The translations under genes were made by a program, and so were the position numbers. Positions 17,707 through 26,619 of a DNA stretch of 45,064 nucleotides are shown here, one piece after another. Below the pieces are notes generated by a model, which ran no database searches, was not told where the DNA came from, and saw only the letters and a list, made by a program, of their open reading frames with translations. Location: contig JAGCBE010000182.1 in the NCBI GenBank assembly GCA_017652345.1, positions 1 to 45,064 of the forward strand, given 5' to 3'. The first letter of the stretch is position 1. Each line of letters opens with the position of its first letter. This stretch comes from Methanobrevibacter sp. GTDB taxonomy: Archaea; Methanobacteriota; Methanobacteria; Methanobacteriales; Methanobacteriaceae.

Positions 17707-18738
17707 ATGAAAAAGATTCTTTTAGCCTTTTTAAGTTTTTTAATGTGTACTTGTATGTACGCCCAAGCTAGTAAAAAAGCTTCTCATGTGGTGTTAGACG
17801 GTGATGGTATTCCACACTATTCAGGTCTTGCCCCTCTACCAGATGATTTTCATTCAAAAGCAAAAGCTAAGGGCTTGTATGCGGAAAAATCAGATCTATT
17901 ATTTGACGCAGAACTTCCTGAAGAGTATTCCCCTCTAGGAGAGCTTCTTGGATTTATTCCTGATTATTCTCAAGGTAACTATGGTACCTGTTATTCTTTT
18001 GCAGGGGCTTACACTATTTTTATTTCTGAAGCTGTAAACTTATCTAAGCTTAATCACGGATATCAATATGCAAAAGAAATGGTTGATGAATATATGCAGA
18101 CTCAGATGTTTGCTCCTAACGTTGGGATAACTGCTTGTACCCAATGGTCTGAAGGTGGATGGTACTTTGAAATGTTTGACAACTGGGTAGAAAAAGGGGG
18201 GGCTTTACTTAAGAATGTTAAATACTCTGGTTCTGGTTACAGACAATGTAACTTTCTAGATCCCGATATTCGAGGGGTAGAATACAGGTTACTCGAAAAC
18301 CCAACCAACGCCGATATTAAACGAGCTGTAATGAAATTTGGAGCTTTAGCAGTAGCAGTTCATTCCTCTTGTTTGTCAACAAACCCAAATATCGGAGCTT
18401 GTCGCACTACTAGTTTTAACCATGCTGTAGTAATAGTTGGGTGGACAAAGACTCATTGGATAATCCAAAACTCTTGGGATGCTAATACTCAAAATGTTTT
18501 TTGGTACATATCTCAACAATCTTATCCTTATAACCCTACCTATGTGTTAGTTAAAAACCACGTAGAAAAGATTGTTCCAATACCTGAACCTGATCCTGAT
18601 CCACAACCAGACCCAGCTCCAAATCCTGATCCTCAACCTCAACCAGATCCAACCCCTGTCAAAGATATTATTATGTATATTGCAGTAGGAATCTTTGCAA
18701 TTCTACTGATTGGTGTTATAATAATTCGTAGGAAATAA
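17707..18738 (+). CDS. Secreted, membrane-anchored papain-like cysteine protease (C1A-like)
   Basis: A 343-residue protein. It has a signal peptide (MKKILLAFLSFLMCTCMYAQA), then a papain-like domain: oxyanion Gln89 and catalytic Cys95 in SQGNYGTCYSFAGAY, His239 in FNHAVVIVGWT, Asn255 in IIQNSWD. After the domain come a Pro/Asp-rich spacer (PEPDPDPQPDPAPNP..., about 298-317) and one transmembrane helix (about 321-339) ending in RRK. It would be exported and tethered with the protease domain outside the cytoplasmic membrane. Substrate unknown: envelope lysis, surface-protein removal or superinfection exclusion are possible. GGAG sits inside the upstream gene end. Confidence 0.85.
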   Translation: MKKILLAFLSFLMCTCMYAQASKKASHVVLDGDGIPHYSGLAPLPDDFHSKAKAKGLYAEKSDLLFDAELPEEYSPLGELLGFIPDYSQGNYGTCYSFAGAYTIFISEAVNLSKLNHGYQYAKEMVDEYMQTQMFAPNVGITACTQWSEGGWYFEMFDNWVEKGGALLKNVKYSGSGYRQCNFLDPDIRGVEYRLLENPTNADIKRAVMKFGALAVAVHSSCLSTNPNIGACRTTSFNHAVVIVGWTKTHWIIQNSWDANTQNVFWYISQQSYPYNPTYVLVKNHVEKIVPIPEPDPDPQPDPAPNPDPQPQPDPTPVKDIIMYIAVGIFAILLIGVIIIRRK

Positions 18739-18752
18739 CAAAGGAGAACAAA

Positions 18753-19145
18753 ATGGAAAAATTAGAAGTTTTAAAAAACTTAGTATCAAAGCTTAATTCT
18801 TTTTTAGACGCTATTGGAACTTTCAAAAAAGAGCTAGACAAAGATGGTTTTTCTATTGATAAAATAACCCTACTTGTTCCATCGTTCTTATCTCTAGCAA
18901 AAGCTTTAGGAAATATCAAAGATGCTAAAGCAGAACTTATAGATGCTTTCAAAGATGATGATAAACTTGTTGAACTTTTAAAACTTGCTTTATCAATCAA
19001 AAATGCGATCGCTTCCTTGATAGATACATTCTCTAAAGATCCAAAAGCAGTAGCATTACTTCTATCTACTTTAGAATCTTTAGCTGAAGCTAGTAAAGAA
19101 TGTGGATGTGCTTGTGATGAATGTGATTGTGAAAAGAAAGACTAA
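18753..19145 (+). CDS. Helical protein with Cys-cluster tail, unknown
   Basis: A 130-residue protein with a strong AAGGAG site. It is nearly all helix with repeated amphipathic segments (LVSKLNSFLDAIGTFKKEL; LLVPSFLSLAKALGNI; LVELLKLALSIKNAIASLIDTF; AVALLLSTLESLAEA). It closes with a compact Cys/acidic tail, ECGCACDECDCEKKD, five cysteines within twelve residues, which could bind a metal or form disulfides. It lies between a membrane-anchored protease and a lipoprotein and may work with them at the envelope. No family is recognised. Confidence 0.65.
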   Translation: MEKLEVLKNLVSKLNSFLDAIGTFKKELDKDGFSIDKITLLVPSFLSLAKALGNIKDAKAELIDAFKDDDKLVELLKLALSIKNAIASLIDTFSKDPKAVALLLSTLESLAEASKECGCACDECDCEKKD

Positions 19146-19149
19146 ACAA

Positions 19150-19521
19150 ATGAAGAAACTACTGATAGCTCTTTTAGTAACAGTATCTCTACTATCTTCC
19201 TGCAAATCACCCGATTGTATGAGTAGAGTCGAGTCTTTATCTTATTGGATAGCCGACTCTTCTCATTATGATTGCTCTAAACCTGAAAGACTCATCAGTA
19301 GTTTCTCTAAGGTTTGTAGGGATAGTAAAGACAGTGAAGATCCATCAGGTTTTTTAGGAACTGTACTATGTACAGTTTGTCTTGATATACCTCTTGCTCG
19401 TCTTAACAGTATTTTTGAAAACGCAGGATGTTCAAAAATGTTAGTAAATAAAGCTGCTAAAGACACCCTAATTAGCTCTTGTAAGATGTTAATACCTTTT
19501 AGTAGTGCGATTAAACACTAA
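19150..19521 (+). CDS. Small Cys-rich lipoprotein (possible outer-membrane lysis or exclusion partner)
   Basis: A 123-residue protein. I use the ATG at 19150, where a classical lipoprotein signal begins (MKKLLIALLVTVSLLSSC, lipobox LSSC, Cys18); a longer upstream frame would overlap the preceding gene and bury the signal. Ser at +2 would not signal inner-membrane retention, so outer-membrane sorting is likely. The mature part contains eight further cysteines (PDCMSRV, HYDCSKP, KVCRDS, LCTVCLD, GCSKM, SSCKM). Phage o-spanins are small lipoproteins next to lysis genes, but this one is longer, Cys-rich and not Pro-rich. Function inferred as envelope-associated only. Confidence 0.7.
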   Translation: MKKLLIALLVTVSLLSSCKSPDCMSRVESLSYWIADSSHYDCSKPERLISSFSKVCRDSKDSEDPSGFLGTVLCTVCLDIPLARLNSIFENAGCSKMLVNKAAKDTLISSCKMLIPFSSAIKH

Positions 19522-19552
19522 GATGTTTTCATATTAAACTCCTGACAGTCGT

Positions 19553-19586
19553 AAAGACGAATACTAATTATGGTGTTCGTCTTTTT
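19553..19586 (+). terminator. Rho-independent terminator after late operon
   Basis: The stem AAAGACGAA (19553-19561) pairs with TTCGTCTTT (19576-19584) and runs into TTTTT. It lies just after the lipoprotein gene and overlaps the end of the convergent small gene, ending the long rightward structural/lysis transcript. Confidence 0.7.
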
Positions 19587-19749
19587 CTTCATAGAATAGA
19601 GAGTTTCTATAATCAACATCGACAAAATATCTTCCTGTTTTTTCTTTATCTTTAGAAAAATCATATTCAGAACTTGCAAGATTTAATAAACAGATAATAA
19701 GGATTGTAACAAATAAAAGCATTAACACTATTAAACATACCTCCACCAT
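19564..19749 (-). CDS. Small single-span membrane protein
   Basis: A 61-residue protein with an N-terminal transmembrane helix (VCLIVLMLLFVTILIICLLNLA, about 4-25) and a charged, likely cytoplasmic C-terminus (SSEYDFSKDKEKTGRYFVDVDYRN). The site GGAGG sits before the ATG, and the upstream nuclease gene's stop lies in that same spacer, so the two are probably co-transcribed. Its 3' end overlaps the terminator of the opposing late operon. Function unknown. Confidence 0.6.
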   Translation of the reverse strand: MVEVCLIVLMLLFVTILIICLLNLASSEYDFSKDKEKTGRYFVDVDYRNSLFYEEKDEHHN

Positions 19750-20823
19750 TTAATCCTCCACAATATAAGAGCCTTTTTTCTCTATATCAATAAATGATTC
19801 TATTCCAAGTATTTTGTCTTTATCTTCTTTTAAGACTTGAGTTGGTGTTTTTAGTTTAACAGTATAGGGATTAATTCCATTTAGTTCCATAATTCTTTTT
19901 GCTTCATCATCATCTTTCCATTTTTTTATTTCACGATCCTTTGTGAGTTTAAGACCTTTAATCTCTTCTCCAAGTTGTAATCTTTTTTTATACCTTGCAT
20001 GAAGTTCATCAAGATATCCTACAATCTTAGATCGGTTTTTAAGTAGAAAAATTTCTTGCTCGCTCTTTAAAGATAGATCTTTTATATCATTAGTAACGAC
20101 TAGATCTTTAGTTACAGTATCTACAGCTTTAACAGTGTGAGGACACAGGGTGTGTTTTACAGGACAATATTTACAGACACTATCTGTTTGTTTTTGAGGA
20201 TATCCCCTATGAGTAGTAGGTTCTCCAAAATAAAATTTTCTAGCACTCTCAAACATGATTTCAAACATCAAGATATTCTCACGAGTAATCATCCAATACT
20301 CTTCTACTCCTTCAGAACATCTAGGTTGGATGATTCCAAGAGTCATATTTTGGGGAAATTTATTATGAAGCTTATAAATCAGATAAGCATACATGAGAAG
20401 TTGAGTGTTGTACATTGCTCTTACTGGAACTTCTCCATATTTTAGATCTAAAATAGCACATGGAAGATTAGATCCTCTTGGGGTAACAAGAACATCACAA
20501 GTTCCATATCTGTATTCATCATAATATAAAGTTACTTCAGATTGTACATCATATTTATCTTTTGGATAGGTGTTAATAATATGGGAAGCTACAAAATTTA
20601 TATAAGGATCAGAAATATCTATTACTACTGATTCATCTTTGCTATAGTAAGCTGAGAGCATTTTTGAAAGCTTTTCGTGAGCGAGTGTTCCGAGTTTGGC
20701 TTCCTCACTTTCTTCTTCAGATTCTTGAATAGATCCTTTTTGTCTTTCTTCAAGTTGAAGGGAAAGTGGACAATACAACCAACGATGGGAGGATGAGGGG
20801 GAAAAGATAGCATGGGATGTCAT
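19750..20823 (-). CDS. Cas4/RecB-like PD-(D/E)XK nuclease (DUF2800-like)
   Basis: A 357-residue protein with DUF2800 pattern. Visible elements: SPSSSHRWLYCPLS with Cys18; GTLAHE with His49; acidic Asp110 in GTCDVL; the DLK core (Asp126, Lys128) in AILDLKYG; Gln141-x3-Tyr145 in NTQLLMYAY; and C-terminal cysteines 217, 220 and 227 that with Cys18 could hold an Fe-S cluster, as in Cas4/AddB-type nucleases. It is probably a DNA end-processing exonuclease for recombination and replication. It is transcribed away from the replication genes, from the divergent spacer at 20.8-20.96 kb. Confidence 0.83.
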   Translation of the reverse strand: MTSHAIFSPSSSHRWLYCPLSLQLEERQKGSIQESEEESEEAKLGTLAHEKLSKMLSAYYSKDESVVIDISDPYINFVASHIINTYPKDKYDVQSEVTLYYDEYRYGTCDVLVTPRGSNLPCAILDLKYGEVPVRAMYNTQLLMYAYLIYKLHNKFPQNMTLGIIQPRCSEGVEEYWMITRENILMFEIMFESARKFYFGEPTTHRGYPQKQTDSVCKYCPVKHTLCPHTVKAVDTVTKDLVVTNDIKDLSLKSEQEIFLLKNRSKIVGYLDELHARYKKRLQLGEEIKGLKLTKDREIKKWKDDDEAKRIMELNGINPYTVKLKTPTQVLKEDKDKILGIESFIDIEKKGSYIVED

Positions 20824-20960
20824 AAAGATTTCTCCATAGTGTTAGGTGTCAAACAAAAGTAGGATCTTTTCCCTAAATAAATAATCATGGTTTCTGTTTC
20901 TATTTTCCTTTTCAAGAAAAAGACCCTACAATCTAAAAGCCTAGTAAAAAAAGATAAAAT

Positions 20961-21218
20961 ATGGAAGTTAAAAAAACAGAAATTCAAAAACAAAAGAAAT
21001 TTATTGCTGATCTTAGAGCTGACGGATTTTTAGTCTTTAAGATCAATGATAGCTATATTGCGGGCTTCCCAGATATAATAGCAATCAAAGAAGGCAAAGT
21101 AAGGTTTATTGAGCTAAAAAATTTAGATCGCAGGGGTGCTAAATTATCCTTAGAACAAAAGCACTTACATGAAAAGATGAAAGAACACGGTGTGGAAGTT
21201 GAGGTGATCTGGATTTAA
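20961..21218 (+). CDS. VRR-NUC domain nuclease
   Basis: An 85-residue protein consisting of one VRR-NUC (PD-(D/E)XK) domain: an N-terminal helix QKQKKFIADLRADGFLVFKIND, then GFPDIIAIKEGKVRFIELKN with Asp in GFPD and the ELK catalytic pair, then LSLEQKHLHEKMKEHGVEVEVI. Stand-alone VRR-NUC proteins are common in phage replication modules and cut branched DNA or resolve junctions. A ribosome site is not obvious before the ATG. It leads the rightward replication operon (SSB, polymerase, primase). Confidence 0.85.
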   Translation: MEVKKTEIQKQKKFIADLRADGFLVFKINDSYIAGFPDIIAIKEGKVRFIELKNLDRRGAKLSLEQKHLHEKMKEHGVEVEVIWI

Positions 21219-21298
21219 AGAGCTTGCTTTGAAATTTTCTTTTTCTTAAAATCGAAATAATCGACTTTTATTTTTAACATTTTAAGGAGAAGAAAATT

Positions 21299-21895
21299 AT
21301 GGAAAGAACATCAAGATCTTTTACTACAGATGAATCAACAATCCTATTTCCACACTTAATTGAACCAGCAAAGAGTCCATTTAATCCTGACCGACCAGCT
21401 CGATTTGAATGTAGTTTTGCTCTTTCAAATGAAGATCTAACAAAGCTCAGAGATCTTATTAAAACTATGATCAAAGAAGCTTGGGGGAATGTAAATGCTT
21501 CTACTGTTAATTTGTGTGTAAAGGAAAGAAAAAAGAAAAACGATAAAGGGGAATACGAACCTCTCTTAGATGAAGCAGGAAAACAAACATATATGCTTTC
21601 TGCTTGGAGCTACAAAAAACCTATTAGTGTAGATGTTGCTCGAAGAGAACTAAAAGAAGAAGATGTCTATACTGGTATGCTTGGACGAGGGATTGTAAAT
21701 CTATATACTTTTGAAAGTGTAGGAAGAAAACATATCCTTGCAGGACTCGGTGGAGTTGTAAAGACGGGGGAAGGCACTCGACCTCAAGGAGCAAGTAATA
21801 TTAACCTAGAAATAGATAATATCTTATCTACTACAAAATCAGATACAGCTACTCAAATAGCTGGAGAAATAAGTGCTGATGAAATTCCTTTCTAA
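21299..21895 (+). CDS. Single-stranded DNA-binding protein (DUF2815-like)
   Basis: A 198-residue protein of the DUF2815 type, related in role to T7 gp2.5. The N-terminus contains RSFTTDESTILFPHLIEPAKSPFNPDRPARFECSFALS, the core has AWSYKKPISVD, and VYTGMLGRGIVNLYTFESVGRKHILAGLGGVVKTGEG is the family's OB-fold region. The C-terminus ends in the acidic EISADEIPF, the kind of tail that recruits polymerase and other partners. The ribosome site AAGGAGAAGAAA precedes the ATG. A strong terminator follows. Confidence 0.85.
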   Translation: MERTSRSFTTDESTILFPHLIEPAKSPFNPDRPARFECSFALSNEDLTKLRDLIKTMIKEAWGNVNASTVNLCVKERKKKNDKGEYEPLLDEAGKQTYMLSAWSYKKPISVDVARRELKEEDVYTGMLGRGIVNLYTFESVGRKHILAGLGGVVKTGEGTRPQGASNINLEIDNILSTTKSDTATQIAGEISADEIPF

Positions 21896-21903
21896 ACCAA
21901 TAA

Positions 21904-21938
21904 AAAAGGAGAACATATAATTTGTTCTCCTTTTCTTT
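21904..21938 (+). terminator. Rho-independent terminator after SSB gene
   Basis: A perfect stem, AAAAGGAGAAC (21904-21914) with GTTCTCCTTTT (21924-21934), has a 9-base loop and a T-rich tail (TTTTCTTT). It lies nine bases after the SSB stop and may raise SSB mRNA over the polymerase gene. Confidence 0.85.
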
Positions 21939-22018
21939 AAAACGTTTATGTTTGGAATTTTCTTAACGCTTTCAAGAATTGTTTAATTCTCTCGACTTGG
22001 CTTATATAGAGGATCTTT

Positions 22019-23953
22019 ATGGTTGTAGCAATAGATTTTGAAACAGTTTCGACAAAAAGTTTAAAAGATTGTGGATCTTATTGCTATTTATCAAGTCCAG
22101 ATACCTACATAACGCTCATGTCATTATGCGAGTTTGATATATCTGAGGCTTTGAACTTTATAAAAGACAAAAGCTACGATGTGGTTGAGGAGTACTTATT
22201 TTGTAAGACTCAAGTACTTGAGCTTTATAAAGATATAGGAACTGATAGAATCCTTACAGACTATTTTCCTCAAGATCAAAGATATGATCTATTGGCACAC
22301 AATAGGGATTTTGAACTTCACGCAAGTTTTAATGGTCATAGGCTAAAAGATATCTTGCCGAAAGACACTAAAGTTTTTGACACAATGTTAATGGCTCGAA
22401 GGCTCGCACTTCCTAACAGCCTTGATACTCTTTCAGGACTCTTTGGGGTTCATAAGAAAGATACTAGACTTTTGAATAAATTTTCTATTGGACTTACCCT
22501 AGAAGAGTTTTTGGATAAAACTAATACCCCTGAATATGAGAAGTTCAAAGAGTATTGTAAGTACGATACGATCTCTACAGTTAATATCTTTTTAAACCTT
22601 TTATGGAAGTATCCTAGAGTCCAATCAAGCTTGTATTCAGATGATATAGAATCCATGATACTTGAAGCTTCCGATAGAGTGAATGACAGGGGAATTCCAA
22701 TAGATGTTAATGAAGTTAGAAAAGCTAAAGCTTTACTAAAAGATCTTCAAGAAAAAAATTCTAAGATCTGTCAAGCTAGATTTGGTTTTGCTCCAACTCA
22801 GGTTCTTAAGATTAAAGAGTACATAAATGAAAGATCCCCTATTAAAATAGAGTCCTCAGATAAAAAAGCTCTGACTGAATTTATAGAAAATTCTACAGAT
22901 GAAAATCTTAAAGAGCTTGCTCGTCTTAGACTTCAAACCTCAAGTTCTTCTACTAAAAAGCTTGATAAGATGCTTCATTCTGAAGTTAATGGTAGAGTAA
23001 GAGGAGCTTTTCAATATTATAAAGCTCGAACTGGAAGATGGTCTGCAACACTCATTCAACCTCAAAATATGCCTCGAGGTCATCAAGAAGAAAGCTTCTT
23101 TGAAAGTCTTCCATACATGAATGAAACAACGGAGCTTGATGTTAAAAATAATCTAAGAGGATTTATTAAAGCCCCTGAAGGTCATACATTTATTATAGCT
23201 GATTATCGTCAAATTGAGTTTAGGCTTCTACTTTATGTTGCTCGTGATGATGAAAACATTCAAAAGATAAAAGAGGGGGCTGATCTTTATAAGGAGCTTG
23301 CAAGCTCAATTTATAATGTTCCTCTAGATCAAGTTACAAAAGATCAACGTCAACTTGGAAAGATTGTTACTCTTGGAGCTGGGTATGGCCTTGGGAGTAT
23401 CGGACTAGAGAAAATACTTAAAGCCTATGGACTCACGGATGTAGACTCTAAAAAAGCTATTGATGAATTTAGAAAAAAATACTGGAAGGTGAAAGATCTA
23501 TGGAGCTTGTTTGATCAAATGAGTATTGATGGGGTTGGTATTTTTATTAAATACCCAGATAGACTTGAAATGAATTTACCTTCAGGAAGAAGACTCTACT
23601 ACCATCACCCTGAAAGAGTTCTAGAAGATATGGGTGATTGGATTAAAACCTCATATAAATTTAATAATGGAGAAGATACTGAATACTTCTATGGTGGAAA
23701 GTTTGTGGAAAATTATATTCAAGGAGTAGCAAGAGATCTATTGGGGCTTGCAATTCTAAGAGCTGATAAAATTGGTCTTTGCCCTATCCTTCATGTACAT
23801 GACGAAATAGTTATAGAAACCACAAAACGGAAAACCGAGTTTAGTGGAAAAGCTCTAGCCCTATGTATGAAAAAACCCCCCCAATGGTTTGATCGTAAAT
23901 ATGATTTCTTACTAGATGTTGAACTGGCTGAAAATGAGAGGTATACAAAATGA
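22019..23953 (+). CDS. Family A DNA polymerase with 3'-5' exonuclease
   Basis: A 644-residue protein. Exonuclease motifs: DFETVS (Asp6, Glu8), AHNRDFE (around 93-99) and YCKYD (Tyr179, Asp183). Polymerase motifs: A at IADYRQIEFR (Asp395), B at DQRQLGKIVTLGAGYG (Arg444, Lys448, Tyr456), C at HVHDEIVIE (Asp595, Glu596). There is no 5'-nuclease domain. In motif B the usual aromatic after Lys is replaced by Ile449, and the substitutions KIVTLGAGYG are those seen in phage enzymes. This is the replicative polymerase. Its stop overlaps the primase start (ATGA). Confidence 0.93.
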   Translation: MVVAIDFETVSTKSLKDCGSYCYLSSPDTYITLMSLCEFDISEALNFIKDKSYDVVEEYLFCKTQVLELYKDIGTDRILTDYFPQDQRYDLLAHNRDFELHASFNGHRLKDILPKDTKVFDTMLMARRLALPNSLDTLSGLFGVHKKDTRLLNKFSIGLTLEEFLDKTNTPEYEKFKEYCKYDTISTVNIFLNLLWKYPRVQSSLYSDDIESMILEASDRVNDRGIPIDVNEVRKAKALLKDLQEKNSKICQARFGFAPTQVLKIKEYINERSPIKIESSDKKALTEFIENSTDENLKELARLRLQTSSSSTKKLDKMLHSEVNGRVRGAFQYYKARTGRWSATLIQPQNMPRGHQEESFFESLPYMNETTELDVKNNLRGFIKAPEGHTFIIADYRQIEFRLLLYVARDDENIQKIKEGADLYKELASSIYNVPLDQVTKDQRQLGKIVTLGAGYGLGSIGLEKILKAYGLTDVDSKKAIDEFRKKYWKVKDLWSLFDQMSIDGVGIFIKYPDRLEMNLPSGRRLYYHHPERVLEDMGDWIKTSYKFNNGEDTEYFYGGKFVENYIQGVARDLLGLAILRADKIGLCPILHVHDEIVIETTKRKTEFSGKALALCMKKPPQWFDRKYDFLLDVELAENERYTK

Positions 23954-26436
23954 GATTTTTTAACGATCCCAATTTTAAAGTTTTTAAGATAAAATATAAT
24001 TCAAAAGAACCTATAGATAAATGGAAAGATCCTAACAAGTGGAAGGATTATCAAGGATGTGATTATGAGGAAGGATATAATTATGCTCTTTATCTTTCAG
24101 CTTCTAATCTTGTTGCTTTGGATTATGATCCTAGAAATTCAAATGATGAAACTAAAAAGACTCTTGATAGTATTAGACCTTTTTTAGAAGCTACCTACTC
24201 TCATAAAACCGCTGGGGATGGTGATCATTATATATTTAAAGTAGATCCTAAAACTTCTTATCCATTCAAGGGTAAACTTTGTGATGGGATTGATATTAAA
24301 TATAACGGATATATTGTTATTCCCCCTTCATCTATAGACGGAAAAAATTATGAAGCCGATCTTTTTGGAACTAATCATATAATAGATCTTCCTTTTGAAC
24401 TGGAAGAAAAGATGTGTGCTAAAGCCCCCGAAAATATAGGAGCTAAACAAATTGATATCACTCCTTATAGAGATAAGAAATTTAAATACAAAGAACTAAG
24501 TGAAGCTATTCTAGAATATGCTAACAATAATGTTTTAGACTATGATACTTGGCTAAGACTGGGAGCAGGTTTTCATAGTATATTTGAAGGAAGTGAAGAG
24601 GGATTTGAGTATTTTAAACTCATTTCTAAAAATTCTTACTTTCAAGATAGCGATTTGGAAATAAAAAAGAAATGGGAAAGCTTTAGTAACGATCATGGAA
24701 AAAAGATAGGTCTTGGCGGACTCATATCTATACTAAAGGATATGAAAATTGATATAGACGATTATCTAGATCCTAATTGGATTTTTAATTTTACTAAAAA
24801 AGATATAGAGTTAAGAGAAGACAAAGACAAAAAAGAAACTAACAAAATGCTTGAAATAGTAAAAAAGAAAGATGGAAAAGATTTAAATCAAATTTTTAAT
24901 AAAGCTTTACATAAAGATCACATAGAAGGAACAGAGTTTTTAAATCTTTTAAATGAGGTAAACAGTCTTAAGCTTCCTTCTAAAGGAATAGAAGCAATAG
25001 AAGATATTCTAAGAAATCTTGCAGTTAAATACTTTAGCCAATTTGCAGTATATGTTAAAAGTTCAAAATGTTATGCAGTACTTGAGAATCTAGGAACTCC
25101 TAGGGAGGAGTTTTATTTGTATTCTTATTATCAGTTTAAAGAAAGATTTCTTGCTTATCATATCAAGTCTAAAACAGGAAAAGAAATTTTTCTTACAGAC
25201 TATTATAATAAATCAGATAAAAGAAAAACTTGTATGGAAGTGGTATATGCTCCTTATACTACTCAAAAAGATTTTATACCTATCTTTCCTAGAGGCTCTG
25301 TAAGTATAGAACCTACAGCAAAAGATTATGATCCTAAAGTAATTCAGCCTTTTATAGATTTAGTAAAACATAATATATGTGCTATTCCTTTTGATGAAAA
25401 TAGAATAAATGAAGAAGAGCTTGAAGCTAAAAAGAATCTTATGAAATACATCTTTTGGTATATGGCTCATACTCTTAGACGCCCAGAGGAAGCTCAATCA
25501 GTAGTACTTGCTCTTTGGGGGGATCAAGGTACTGGAAAAAATATGTTTACAGGAATTTTTGGAAGACTGTTTATAAATCCAATGATGGCGACCAATGTCA
25601 CTTTCAATAATCTTGAGGGGAATTATACAGACTATATTGCTAAAAGACTTTTATGTGTCTTTAATGAATTTCCTCCTAAGCTTGAAGGAAGAGTTTGGTC
25701 AAGACTCAAAGCACACACTGGTACTGAAGATTTTATGACAATGAATCCAAAAGGAGAAAAACAATATAACGCTATGGTCAGAGCAAGATTTATTACGACA
25801 TCAAATCTTTATCCTTCTTTTGGGGAAACTTCAGACAATAGAAGGATTGTAAGAATACAGACAGAAAAAAATATAAGAGATTTTACCCAAATCGCTAGAC
25901 TTAGATATGACGATAATTTCATTCATAACGTAGCTAAGTTTTTAAATACTATAGATCTAAATGAATTTAATTCTAGTGTAATACCAAAGAATCAAATTAT
26001 GACAGTAGAAGAAATAGAAACCGAATCTGATTTGAAAAAAGAGCAAACAAGAGATACTGAAATTATGCACGAAATACTCATTGATCTTTTAAATATAGAA
26101 GAAGCTCCATACATAATTAGAAGAAGAAAAGTAGATGGGGAAATAATTAAATACATATATTTAGGGGAATTATTTAAATGTGTACAAACAAAATATAAAG
26201 AACTTGTCGGAAAAAAATCTTTAGAGTATCAAACATCCAAACAATTTTTATCTAAGATGATAAGGTTCTACCCTAGCACTCAATACAAAAAACCTACGTC
26301 TCTTCCAAGGCCTTTTAATACACGAGGAAAAGTAATAAAGCTTTACGATTATGATGAGTTTATAAAATACTTTGTAGGATCAAACACTGTTTTCGAAGAT
26401 GAAAAAGAACTTGACAGCGTAGAAGAAGACACATAA
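23950..26436 (+). CDS. Prim-pol / SF3-like helicase fusion
   Basis: An 828-residue protein with an N-terminal archaeo-eukaryotic primase-polymerase domain: VALDYDPRN (Asp58, Asp60), GDGDHYIFK (His93) and GIDIKYNGYIVIPPSS (Asp115). A helical middle follows (about 150-290). The C-terminal ATPase has Walker A GDQGTGKN (524-531), Walker B-like LLCVFNEF (about 567-574) and a sensor FITTSN, in the DUF5906/VirE-like group. It would unwind DNA and make primers at the origin. The start overlaps the polymerase stop. No separate helicase loader was seen. Confidence 0.88.
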   Translation: MRFFNDPNFKVFKIKYNSKEPIDKWKDPNKWKDYQGCDYEEGYNYALYLSASNLVALDYDPRNSNDETKKTLDSIRPFLEATYSHKTAGDGDHYIFKVDPKTSYPFKGKLCDGIDIKYNGYIVIPPSSIDGKNYEADLFGTNHIIDLPFELEEKMCAKAPENIGAKQIDITPYRDKKFKYKELSEAILEYANNNVLDYDTWLRLGAGFHSIFEGSEEGFEYFKLISKNSYFQDSDLEIKKKWESFSNDHGKKIGLGGLISILKDMKIDIDDYLDPNWIFNFTKKDIELREDKDKKETNKMLEIVKKKDGKDLNQIFNKALHKDHIEGTEFLNLLNEVNSLKLPSKGIEAIEDILRNLAVKYFSQFAVYVKSSKCYAVLENLGTPREEFYLYSYYQFKERFLAYHIKSKTGKEIFLTDYYNKSDKRKTCMEVVYAPYTTQKDFIPIFPRGSVSIEPTAKDYDPKVIQPFIDLVKHNICAIPFDENRINEEELEAKKNLMKYIFWYMAHTLRRPEEAQSVVLALWGDQGTGKNMFTGIFGRLFINPMMATNVTFNNLEGNYTDYIAKRLLCVFNEFPPKLEGRVWSRLKAHTGTEDFMTMNPKGEKQYNAMVRARFITTSNLYPSFGETSDNRRIVRIQTEKNIRDFTQIARLRYDDNFIHNVAKFLNTIDLNEFNSSVIPKNQIMTVEEIETESDLKKEQTRDTEIMHEILIDLLNIEEAPYIIRRRKVDGEIIKYIYLGELFKCVQTKYKELVGKKSLEYQTSKQFLSKMIRFYPSTQYKKPTSLPRPFNTRGKVIKLYDYDEFIKYFVGSNTVFEDEKELDSVEEDT

Positions 26437-26513
26437 ACTATAAGGTGAGAAGGCAAACTTGGGGAAGTTTTCTTTCTCTCCTTTTATTGGGAAAAGTCGT
26501 TAAGAAAATCAGG

Positions 26514-26547
26514 AAAAGAGCTATAGAGAAATCTTTAGCTCTTTTTT
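26514..26547 (+). terminator. Rho-independent terminator after replication operon
   Basis: The stem AAAAGAGCTA (26514-26523) pairs with TAGCTCTTTT (26536-26545), with a 12-base loop and a run of T. It terminates rightward transcription from the primase gene. Confidence 0.75.
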
Positions 26548-26619
26548 CTTATCTACCCTACCACTATACGCAAAGTAAAAAACCCTAAAATATGCGATTA
26601 TACGCAGAGTAAAAACAAA

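Noticed and set aside
19102..19150. Longer start for the lipoprotein gene
   Set aside because: It places 16 non-signal residues before a classical lipoprotein signal and overlaps the upstream gene.
19750..20823. CRISPR-associated Cas4
   Set aside because: The nuclease matches the phage DUF2800-type family, and no cas1/cas2 or arrays are nearby.
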